This document shows, one piece after another, positions 41,856-48,397 of a stretch of 64,000 nt of DNA; position 1 is the stretch's first letter; every line of letters begins with the position of its first letter. A program made the position numbers and the translations under genes. Origin of the DNA: VRUE01 sp036379955 (GTDB lineage Bacteria; Actinomycetota; Thermoleophilia; Solirubrobacterales; 70-9); the NCBI GenBank assembly GCA_036379955.1, contig DASVFR010000007.1:1-64000 (forward strand). Reading direction: 5' to 3'. Under the pieces are notes generated by a model, which saw nothing but the letters and a program-made list of their open reading frames with translations, searched no databases and was not told the origin of the DNA.

Positions 41856-42511
41856 TGGGCGAGCGGTTTCGCCTCAAAGAGGAGCCCGGAGCGCTGCGAC
41901 CCAGATTGGAGACGAGCTTCGCCTGTCTCGACGAATTCTCGGGCGCGGACGACTTGCACCGCGTACTTGATCGACTGCGCGAGGCGGACGTTCTCGAGTG
42001 TCCTACGGGCCTTGAGATCGTCATCTACCCGAGCTCGGCCGAAGACAACGATGTGGCACTGATCACGGTCCTTTCAACCGCCAATCCACAGGCGCATGTC
42101 GTCGCCGCTTCGGAGGAGCTCCGCAAGCTGGCAACTCGGGAGCTGTGGGGAAGCCCGAATCTGCCCACGCTCACCTTGGAGATCGTCGAGAACACGATCG
42201 AGCTCGCAAGCGGAGCGATCGCCGCAGTGCGTGGGATTGAAGCCCGCGACGTCGCCCGCCAAGTCGCGGCCCCTGCCCGGTGCCCGTGCTGCGGCGCCGA
42301 GAATCAAATACGTCTTGAGTACCGCTATGACGTGGTTGGACTCGCCCGCGACAGCAGTCCCGTGTTGGCCGAGGGATGCGAGCTGACCGACATCTTCTGC
42401 CTTGCCTGCGGCGAGGAGGTCAGCGACATCGAAGGCCCGAAGGGGCTCGTTTTCGCCAGCGGCGGAGGCGAGTGCCCGCCCTCAACTTCCAGATCGAAGG
42501 AGCGTCGATGA
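41855..42511 (+). CDS. Zinc-ribbon hypothetical protein
   Basis: 218 residues. The N-terminal half is helical (RLETSFACLDEFSGADDLHRVLDRLRE) and the middle is a beta-rich region (NDVALITVLSTANPQAHVVAAS). The C-terminal part has a zinc ribbon: CPCCGAENQIRLEYRYDVVG, then IFCLACGEEVSD. It is coupled to the genes on each side. No family recognised; nucleic-acid binding is likely. Confidence 0.5.
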   Translation: MGERFRLKEEPGALRPRLETSFACLDEFSGADDLHRVLDRLREADVLECPTGLEIVIYPSSAEDNDVALITVLSTANPQAHVVAASEELRKLATRELWGSPNLPTLTLEIVENTIELASGAIAAVRGIEARDVARQVAAPARCPCCGAENQIRLEYRYDVVGLARDSSPVLAEGCELTDIFCLACGEEVSDIEGPKGLVFASGGGECPPSTSRSKERR

Positions 42512-43119
42512 GAGAGATGAGACGAAGGGCCGCGCTGGTGCGCGAGCTCTGGACGGCAAGCAAGGGCCGCCGCCGCGCCGTAGCCCTCTACCGGAGCTAC
42601 GGCGACGATCAACCTCTGGCAGTCGGCCCACTTCGCTCGATGGGTCTGTGCGCGGCACGCGTTGGCAAGGGCCGGGTCCCCTGGTCAGATGTCGGGCGGG
42701 TCGAGTCCTGGCCGGACGCGCGCTGCCAGAACTGCCTGCGTGAGCACGCCGCGATAGACGCGTGCTTCGTCGGCGTGCTCGCGGGGGTTCTCGTCGACCG
42801 TGGCACATTCCAAGCGACGCCGGAGCTGCTGGCGCGGGTGCACGTCGATGAGATGTGGGACCTTTACGGTGGTCCCGCGGCCGACTGGCTCGAAGAGCAC
42901 CTGAGCTGGCTGGAGGCGAACGAGCGCGAAGCGCGACATGAGGGCTGTCGTCCTGCGCAGACCCCGGAGGGGTCTCCCGTGGTCACGGCCGAGGATGCCT
43001 TGGATCAAATTGCCGCACGCATCAACGAACCTGGCGAAACCCAAGGTCCAGACTTCCTTGAATTCGTATCCCAACTCCTGCCCCGAACCGGCCGGGAGGT
43101 GGTCGACTCCGACGTGTAG
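42508..43119 (+). CDS. Hypothetical protein, last gene of the cluster
   Basis: 203 residues, coupled by ATGA. The N-terminus (MREMRRRAALVRELWTASKGRRRAVALYRSYG) is basic; CQNCLREHAAIDACF may bind a metal. The C-terminus (EDALDQIAARINEPGETQGPDFLEFVSQLL) resembles short helical binding motifs. No family recognised. It ends the plus-strand cluster; a hairpin at 43159 follows. Confidence 0.5.
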   Translation: MREMRRRAALVRELWTASKGRRRAVALYRSYGDDQPLAVGPLRSMGLCAARVGKGRVPWSDVGRVESWPDARCQNCLREHAAIDACFVGVLAGVLVDRGTFQATPELLARVHVDEMWDLYGGPAADWLEEHLSWLEANEREARHEGCRPAQTPEGSPVVTAEDALDQIAARINEPGETQGPDFLEFVSQLLPRTGREVVDSDV

Positions 43120-43831
43120 TGGAGCGCACTGCGCGCAGCTCGGGCGTAATCGCGGTGGCCGGCAGGGGGCGGAGTCACGCTCCCTGCCGGTTCGGCGATT
43201 GTGTGAGATCGACCTGTCCCTTTTTTTGCCCAAAACCGGCCAGCCGGCCCTCGCGGAGAGGCGCTAGAACCAGGAAGCAATGCCGCTCTTGCAGCCACGT
43301 TCTTCTGGCCTCTATCGCTGTGGACTGGGGTAATCCCGTATATCGAGCATCAAAGCCGCTCGCCGTGCTCGGACGCCGATCGCCACACCGACGGGGCCGA
43401 CCAGTGCGATCGATCTCGCGATCGACGCGGCGAAGATGATGTCGACACGGTCTGAACCTTCTTCATCTTCTTGTGTCCAAGATGCACGCGAGGGACTGCG
43501 AGCGGGCTCTGGATCGTTTCGTAGAGTCTCTTATCGGCCAGTAGTACCTCGGATATCTCCTTGGCATGGGGGATGGAGGGTCAGTGCCTTGAGATTGGAG
43601 CCTGGATGGTCTTCGGACATTGCACGATTTATGCCCAGGATCGTCTCCTCCCGGCTGAATGGGACACGAGATGACCCGCGTGGCCCAAACCCACGGGAAT
43701 CCGCCCGGAAACAGCCGTAACCCCGGCCTCAAGACCGTCTACAATCCCTCCTGGAGGTAGCCCGAAATTCCGCATGGCAATGCGATTTTCACGACGTATA
43801 TCCGGCTGGCGTTTGCCGTCCAGAGACTCGC
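43120..43831. other. Gene-free junction between the cluster and the tRNA remnant
   Basis: About 700 bp without a convincing gene. It holds the hairpin at 43159-43190 and, toward the right, degenerate sequence. A small inverted pair, CGATTTTCA/TGAAAATCG at 43783-43791 and 43833-43841, overlaps the tRNA remnant. The minus-strand frame at 43629-43913 reads ARVGIEPTTPRFSGES, a translation artefact of tRNA-containing sequence, and is not a gene. Confidence 0.5.
43159..43226 (+). terminator. Possible terminator of the element cluster
   Basis: CCGGCAGGG and CCCTGCCGG (43159-43167 and 43182-43190) form a 9-bp perfect stem with a 14-nt loop, 40 bp after the last gene. A run of seven T follows at 43220-43226, about 30 bp further on, so a canonical intrinsic terminator is unlikely but the hairpin could still end or stabilise the transcript. 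Confidence 0.35.
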
Positions 43832-43873
43832 CTGAAAATCGTGGTGTCGTGGGTTCGATTCCCACCCTCGCCA
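43832..43873 (+). other. tRNA 3'-half remnant, probable attachment site (attR-type)
   Basis: 42 bp match the 3' half of a tRNA: anticodon loop CTGAAAA (anticodon GAA, phenylalanine) at 43832-43838, stem TCGTG, variable GTGTC, T stem GTGGG/CCCAC with loop TTCGATT at 43849-43865, acceptor CCTCGCC, discriminator A. No matching 5' half with GGCGAGG precedes it, so it is a partial tRNA left by site-specific integration. Its last 27 bp (43848-43874) recur as a direct repeat at 51504-51530. The intact tRNA must lie outside the window. Confidence 0.6.
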
Positions 43874-44112
43874 TCGCTTTATCCCTGCAAATCAGCCAGT
43901 TTTTGATGGCCAAACGCCTTGGGCGAACACATCGTTTGGGCTACGAATAGCCCGTTCATAGCCCAATCAAGCGGCTCAAGGGCCTTCAAATGACTTTTCG
44001 ACTGATGAGAGGGAGCCGGGGCAGCGTTAAAATTTCGCTCTAGGGAGCTAAATATCCGCCGGCTCGGCTTCGACCGGACCAGTCGAATAAGGGAGCACAA
44101 CGAGCCGGAATC

Positions 44113-44162
44113 GTGGTGTCTTGAATTCGATAAAGCGACACCACTAGGTGTATAGTGATGCT
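44113..44162 (+). promoter_or_regulatory. vapBC promoter and operator
   Basis: GTGGTGTC (44113-44120) and GACACCAC (44137-44144) are an 8-bp inverted pair, and ACACC-ACTA-GGTGT at 44138-44151 is a second, overlapping palindrome. TATAGT at 44151-44156 is a good -10; it places the transcription start at about the ATG of vapB (44163), so the message is probably leaderless. The antitoxin likely binds these repeats to repress its own operon. No -35 stands out. Confidence 0.5.
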
Positions 44163-44426
44163 ATGAGTCGAACTCAAGTCTACCTTGGCGAAGACGAGCT
44201 GGAGCTCCTAGAGCGTGCCTCGCAAGAGACGGGAGCATCGCGCTCCGAGCTGGTCCGCCGCGCGGTGCGTGCCACCTTCGGTCGACAAGGCAAGGATGAG
44301 AGGCTCAGCGGGCTCAGGGCGAGTGCCGGCTCGTGGCGGGGACGCCTGAGCACCGGGGCCGAGTACGTTGACGCCATGCGCGGCGGCGACCTCAACGAGC
44401 GCTTGATTCGTCTCGGCGTCAAGTGA
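44163..44426 (+). CDS. vapB: VapB-like ribbon-helix-helix antitoxin
   Basis: 87 residues. The N-terminus is a ribbon-helix-helix (RTQVYLGEDELELLERASQETGASRSELVRRAVRATFG), which binds operator DNA. The C-terminal 35 residues (WRGRLSTGAEYVDAMRGGDLNERLIRLGV) should wrap the toxin. It overlaps the PIN-domain toxin gene by 4 bp (GTGA), the usual antitoxin-first order. The start at 44163 is supported by the -10 element just upstream and the absence of a ribosome site. Confidence 0.8.
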   Translation: MSRTQVYLGEDELELLERASQETGASRSELVRRAVRATFGRQGKDERLSGLRASAGSWRGRLSTGAEYVDAMRGGDLNERLIRLGVK

Positions 44427-44800
44427 AGCTGCTCGACACGAGCGTCGCGATCGACCATCTCCGCGGCTTGCCGTCGGCGGTCGACCTGCTCAGTGGCCTG
44501 ATCGAAGCCGAGGATGTTCTTCTCGCAAGCGAGGTCGTCCGCTTCGAGCTCTTGGCCGGTGTCCGCAAAGACGAGGTGGAGATGCTCGAGCAATTCTTCT
44601 CAGCACTGTCGTGGGTACCTGTCGGGGAGGAGGTGTCGCGTGCTGCTGGCGCGCTCGCCCAACGCCACCGCCGCGCCCACAGCGGCATAGACGATGCCGA
44701 CTACCTCATCGCCGCCACTGCACTTCTGCTTGAGGCTGACCTACTCACCACGAACGTGCGTCACTTTCCGATGCTTACTGGACTCGAGCCGGCCTATTGA
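44423..44800 (+). CDS. vapC: VapC-like PIN-domain toxin
   Basis: 125 residues. A PIN-domain ribonuclease cleaving tRNA or rRNA when free of VapB. The acidic active-site residues are visible: Asp5 in KLLDTSVAID, Glu42 in VRFELLAG, Asp90/Asp91/Asp93 in SGIDDADYLIAATA, with TTNVRHF near the end. The gene starts with a GTG overlapping vapB. The pair is complete and looks intact. Confidence 0.85.
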   Translation: MKLLDTSVAIDHLRGLPSAVDLLSGLIEAEDVLLASEVVRFELLAGVRKDEVEMLEQFFSALSWVPVGEEVSRAAGALAQRHRRAHSGIDDADYLIAATALLLEADLLTTNVRHFPMLTGLEPAY

Positions 44801-44848
44801 GGTTGCTTCAGCGTTACGCGAATGCAAAAGCCAAGTCCTGCCGATGCA

Positions 44849-44882
44849 GGGGCGGGGTTGAAGCCTTGACGGACCCCGCCCC
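44849..44882 (+). terminator. Hairpin downstream of vapBC
   Basis: GGGGCGGGGT and ACCCCGCCCC form a 10-bp perfect stem with a 14-nt loop, 48 bp after the vapC stop. No T-run follows, so it is terminator-like rather than a canonical terminator. The region up to 45015 holds nothing else recognisable. Confidence 0.35.
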
Positions 44883-45015
44883 AGTGCCCCTCGGCTTGCT
44901 GGAGCAGATGTGCAGCTGGTAGCGGCCAGGTATGTGCGGAGATCGGAGGACCCCGGGCGGGGTGGGAACTGGGTGACACGGCGCGACAGTCTGGGTACCG
45001 GGCGCGGAGGCGCTT

Positions 45016-45342
45016 CTAGTCTTCCTCGTCTCCGTCTTCTCTCTTCTCGCGATCCAGCTTCTCCATCGCGAGGATGATGCTTTCGTCGTTTCCGGCGATC
45101 AGCTCTTCCAGACGCTGCCAGATGGCCGCGATCTCAGGGTCCTCGTCAAGCAGCTCCTCCAGCGCAGCTTGGCGCTCTTCCTCTGGGGCCTCAAGGGACG
45201 TGCGCTCGGTCACGGCTTCGGCGATCTTGTTGGCGAGGTCGATTTCCTCGCGGACCAGCTCAAAGCGCGGACCTCTGCGGGCGGTGAACTTCGCCTCGGG
45301 ATCGAAGGGTGGCCGGACCTGTCCCTCGAGCACCGAGGACAT
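45016..45342 (-). CDS. Acidic hypothetical protein
   Basis: 108 residues, strongly acidic with long helices (LANKIAEAVTERTSLEAPEEERQAALEELLDEDPEIAAIWQRLEEL, then ILAMEKLDREKREDG). No family recognised. It is the only minus-strand gene of the island and has no visible partner. DNA-mimic or antitoxin-like roles are possible for acidic helical proteins but not supported here. Confidence 0.5.
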   Translation of the reverse strand: MSSVLEGQVRPPFDPEAKFTARRGPRFELVREEIDLANKIAEAVTERTSLEAPEEERQAALEELLDEDPEIAAIWQRLEELIAGNDESIILAMEKLDREKREDGDEED

Positions 45343-45474
45343 GCTCTCGGCATCGAGCGCGGCTTCTTTTCGGGTACGCCTGGAGTCTCCGATAGCGCCG
45401 CGACTCTAGAGCACGGGGTGGACCGCAGCGTGGACGTTCAGTGGGGCGTTGGAGGCTGCTGAGACGTGTAGGGG

Positions 45475-45909
45475 GTGAGAGAGAAAACATCGTCCTCTCG
45501 CGAACAAATGAAGCTACCGATGGGAAATTGGACGAGCTATCAGGCTCAGGCGGGGCGCTCCCGGGACCGGGAGCTGGTGCGCTTCGTCGGGCGTCACGGC
45601 ATCGTCGCGATGCACCACGTCATGGAGGAGATGGCCGTGGGCCGCACAGCCGCTTATCGGCGGGTCGCGGCCTGCGCGCAGGTCGGGCTGATCGAGCGCC
45701 TGCATCCGCTGCGCGATGAGCCGAGCGTGCTTCGCGCCACCCGCGCGGGTCTTCGCTACGCGGGCCTTGGGCTTCCGCTCGCCAAGGCTTCGCCGGCATC
45801 GATCAACCCTAATGGCCACCAAACCAACGAACCAACTAAGGCAGATTTACGACGTTCGCGGCGGTGCGATCGACATCAAGATCGTCACCGAATCAGGTCT
45901 TTCTGTTGA
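45475..45909 (+). CDS. Winged-helix protein, possibly 3'-truncated
   Basis: Up to 144 residues. The first 110 (RELVRFVGRHGIVAMHHVMEEMAVGRTAAYRRVAACAQVGLIERL, then RATRAGLRYAGLGLP) are a good winged helix like the N-terminus of replication-relaxation proteins. The last 35 residues (NGHQTNEPTKADLRRSRRCDRHQ) lie over the next gene in another frame and look like read-through. The gene probably lost its true 3' end when other DNA was joined at about 45800. Confidence 0.45.
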   Translation: MREKTSSSREQMKLPMGNWTSYQAQAGRSRDRELVRFVGRHGIVAMHHVMEEMAVGRTAAYRRVAACAQVGLIERLHPLRDEPSVLRATRAGLRYAGLGLPLAKASPASINPNGHQTNEPTKADLRRSRRCDRHQDRHRIRSFC

Positions 45910-46039
45910 GGAGATAGAAGCCTTCGAGGGCGTTATCGAAGTGGTTGAAAGATATGTCGACGCCTGTCCTCCCGAGCCCGCAGAGGTGCGGGCTGAGCGG
46001 TTGGCGGCTCAAGCCAGAGCTGAGGAGTTCCAAGGTTGA
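45812..46039 (+). CDS. Small hypothetical protein
   Basis: 75 residues (KPTNQLRQIYDVRGGAIDIKIVTESGLSVEEIEAFEGVIEVVERYV, then ACPPEPAEVRAERLAAQARAEEF). An alpha/beta start and helical end; no family recognised. It has no obvious ribosome site and overlaps the tail of the previous frame, so the start is uncertain. Confidence 0.4.
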   Translation: MATKPTNQLRQIYDVRGGAIDIKIVTESGLSVEEIEAFEGVIEVVERYVDACPPEPAEVRAERLAAQARAEEFQG

Positions 46040-46124
46040 GGGCTGCCCGAGAGAGGCCGACACGGCTCAAATTTCATGTGCAGTTAGGACAGTTCATGCT
46101 AACCTGGCCTATCGAGGGCCACGG

Positions 46125-46481
46125 ATGATGAAGACGATCCACATCGATCCCGCTGAGGGGGATGCCGAGAAGCAGCTCTCGACGATCAAGGATGCGATCG
46201 AGGGGCTGCTCGACTCCGACAAGACGATCACGGTGACGGTTGCCGACGAGGATTCGACGCTTTCTCCCCAGCAGGCAGCGGATCGGCTTGGCTTCTCTCG
46301 TCAGCATGTGCGTCGTTTGATCGAGGCCGGCGAGCTGGAGGCACAGCAGCTGCCCAACTCCACTCATTGGAAGATCCCGCTGAGGGCTGTCTTGGCCTTC
46401 GAAGAGCGGCGCGCGGCGGCAGAAGAGCGCGCTGACCAGCACTCCCGCTCACTCGACGAGCTTGGCGCTCCGGCTGAGTGA
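46125..46481 (+). CDS. Excisionase-type helix-turn-helix antitoxin
   Basis: 118 residues. The C-terminal half is a DNA-binding excisionase/HTH_17 fold (LSPQQAADRLGFSRQHVRRLIEAGELEAQQLP, then HWKIPLRAVLAFEERR); the N-terminal half is a small domain (KTIHIDPAEGDAEKQLSTIKDAIEGLL). It overlaps the PIN-domain gene by 4 bp (GTGA) in the usual antitoxin-toxin order. This class pairs with PIN toxins in many actinobacteria. Its partner here is frameshifted. Confidence 0.7.
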   Translation: MMKTIHIDPAEGDAEKQLSTIKDAIEGLLDSDKTITVTVADEDSTLSPQQAADRLGFSRQHVRRLIEAGELEAQQLPNSTHWKIPLRAVLAFEERRAAAEERADQHSRSLDELGAPAE

Positions 46482-47106
46482 GCGCTCCGCGCGCCGTCCT
46501 CGACGCGGACGTCATCTTCTCGCGGTTCTGCATGAGCTGATGGGCCGACTTGCCGCTGGCGCGAGGCTCTTCGATCTGGTTTGGAGCGAGGAGCTGCTGG
46601 ACGAGGCTAAGTCCTCGCTGATGAAGCGAAAGGGCCTCAGCGCCGACGCCGCCCAGGCTTGGGTCGGCCATATGCGTCGCGAGTTTTCCAATGGCGGCGT
46701 GGATCTCGCAGGTGTTCCGGGGGGTCTCGACCTCGCCTCGATGACGCGCGATCCCGGCGATGTTCACGTTTGCTCTTTGGCGATCGTCGGCTCCGCGGAC
46801 TTGCTCTTCACATTCGACCGTGGCTATCTAAAAGAGCCGCTAAGGGAACACGGCGTCGAAGTTCCTGACATCGACCGCTTCCTCATTGCGCAATGTGAGG
46901 AGCAGCCTCAGGCCATGGCTCGGATCGTTGAAGCGCAGGCCGATGTCTGGAGTGGTGGTCGACCGCTCGAGGAGCTGCTGCTTGCCTCGAGCGAGCCAAC
47001 GTCCCCGGATTCGCGTCGGCACTTCGTTCGTTGCTCGACGTATCGGGTTGACCGCCTGAGCGCTCAAAGCGCCACCGCCCCTGTTTGGGGCGCATCATAT
47101 ATCTGA
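46478..47106 (+). pseudogene. Frameshifted PIN-domain toxin
   Basis: The coupled GTG at 46478 reads SAPRAVLDADVIFSR, the first strand and first Asp of a PIN domain, then hits TGA after 20 codons. The rest of the domain (VLHELMGRLAAGARLFDLVWSEELLDEAKSSL ... DPGDVHVCSLAIVGSADLLFTFDRGYL) is in another frame from about 46525. A single missing G at about 46521-46526 restores one frame through both. It may be a true inactivation or a sequencing error. The antitoxin upstream is intact, which would be stable without toxin. Confidence 0.7.
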
Positions 47107-47110
47107 TTTG

Positions 47111-47485
47111 ATGTATGCTCAAAATATGGAGGACGCTAGAAAATCGCCTCGCTGCGGGCTCTTGGTCCGCGCAGCGCGCCGTCGCCACAAGCTCGACCAG
47201 GCAGAGCTCGCTCGGCGCCTTGGCACCAGCCAGGCGGCGATCTCGCGAATAGAGCGCGATCTCGTCTCTCCTTCGATCGAGACCCTGAACAGGATCATGG
47301 AGGCGATGGGCGAGACGATGGTCGTCTCGACGACGCCGTTGAACGAGGCGGCTCCCGGCGCCGGGAACGTGGCGATCTCTGAGCTGCGCGCCGACTACGA
47401 GCAGCTCACGCCGGGCGAGCGCCTGGGGCAGGCGGCCGAGCTCAGCCGGGTCGCCACCGAGCTGGCGATGGGAGCGGAGACTTAA
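47111..47485 (+). CDS. XRE-family antitoxin-like regulator
   Basis: About 124 residues from the ATG at 47111; 47126 is an alternative. The helix-turn-helix runs LLVRAARRRHKLDQAELARRLGTSQAAISRIERDLVSPSIETL, then MEAMGETMVVSTTPL. The C-terminal ELTPGERLGQAAELSRVATELA is typical of regulators paired with nucleotidyltransferase toxins. AT-rich DNA (ATCATATATCTGATTTGATG) just upstream likely holds the promoter. Its TAA overlaps the next ATG (TAATG). Confidence 0.75.
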   Translation: MYAQNMEDARKSPRCGLLVRAARRRHKLDQAELARRLGTSQAAISRIERDLVSPSIETLNRIMEAMGETMVVSTTPLNEAAPGAGNVAISELRADYEQLTPGERLGQAAELSRVATELAMGAET

Positions 47486-48039
47486 TGGCGCGGGGATCCG
47501 GCGGAAGCGATCGACGCTCGGCGCCGACTCCTCGTCGCCCGCTCGAGGTCGATGAGCTGCTGGCGCTCATCGATGCCCACGAGGTCGAATACGTGATCAT
47601 CGGCGGGTTTGCGGTTGCGGCACATGGCCACCCCCGAGCGACCAAGGACGTCGATATCTGCCCTAATCCCAAGCAGGCGAATCTCCGTCGACTTGCGGCT
47701 GCCCTCGAGGAGCTCGAGGCAACCCCGATCGACCTCGACGAGTTCAAAGGCGAGTTCGATCTGCGCCCCGCCTACGAGGGCCTGCAGCAGGGTGGCAACT
47801 GGACCCTGATGACCAAGCATGGCCGCCTCGACGTGATGCAGACCTTCAGCTTCGAGGGGACCGATGAGGAGCTTGGCGGCTACGCCGATATCGCCGGCCA
47901 CGCGGTCTCCCGAGACTTCTACGGTAAGCCTCGCCGGTTCTGTGGGTATGAGGATCTGCTGGCGATGAAGCGCGCCGCCAATCGAGACCAGGACCGGATC
48001 GACGTCAACAGCCTGAAGCAGGCTCGACGGGAACTCTGA
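47485..48039 (+). CDS. Nucleotidyltransferase-fold toxin candidate (AbiEii/MNT-like)
   Basis: 184 residues. The signature YVIIGGFAVAAHGHPRATKDVDICPNP has the G-G-x-A-V-x2-H-G and D-x-D of the nucleotidyltransferase superfamily, at about residues 37-63. A later Asp (LDVMQTFSF) may complete the metal site. Such proteins, with an XRE or AbiEi partner, form toxin-antitoxin pairs that modify tRNA or proteins. It directly follows an XRE gene (TAATG), supporting this assignment. Target unknown. Confidence 0.7.
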   Translation: MARGSGGSDRRSAPTPRRPLEVDELLALIDAHEVEYVIIGGFAVAAHGHPRATKDVDICPNPKQANLRRLAAALEELEATPIDLDEFKGEFDLRPAYEGLQQGGNWTLMTKHGRLDVMQTFSFEGTDEELGGYADIAGHAVSRDFYGKPRRFCGYEDLLAMKRAANRDQDRIDVNSLKQARREL

Positions 48040-48397
48040 CTGGAAGCGGGCTCGAGCCCCTACCGTGGCCCGTCGAAGTGCCGGCTCGCGGCATCGACCG
48101 CGCTGTCGTAGCCGCCACCCACTCGGAGTACTCCCATTGCGAGGGCCAGTGGCCATCGGGCAGGCCGGGCTGGGTGCCGACCGCGTGGTGGTGACTGCCC
48201 GCCACCTGCTGCGGTCCGCCGTCGAACCAGAAGCGGCATGCGGCGCGGACCGCGGCAAGTCAGTTGTAGGTTGATGCACGGAGGCGGATTTCCGCAGCAG
48301 ATAGGGGGATCGATGAGTTGCGCGCGGTGTGGCCTCAATAGCACGGGCGCGCTTCATCCGCACCTGCGCTGAGCGCGCAAGTATCGTCGAGCGCTTC
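48040..48397. other. Gap before the helicase gene
   Basis: About 360 bp from the nucleotidyltransferase stop to the chosen helicase start. No gene or clear promoter is seen; part of it is the in-frame extension of the helicase from GTG 48329. Confidence 0.35.

Noticed and set aside
43119..43439. Plus-strand frame of 106 codons after the cluster
   Set aside because: Cys/Arg/Ser-rich composition, no ribosome site and overlap with the hairpin; not a gene.
43629..43913. Minus-strand frame reading ARVGIEPTTPRFSGES
   Set aside because: It is the antisense translation of the tRNA 3' half; this spurious peptide is widespread in misannotated genomes.
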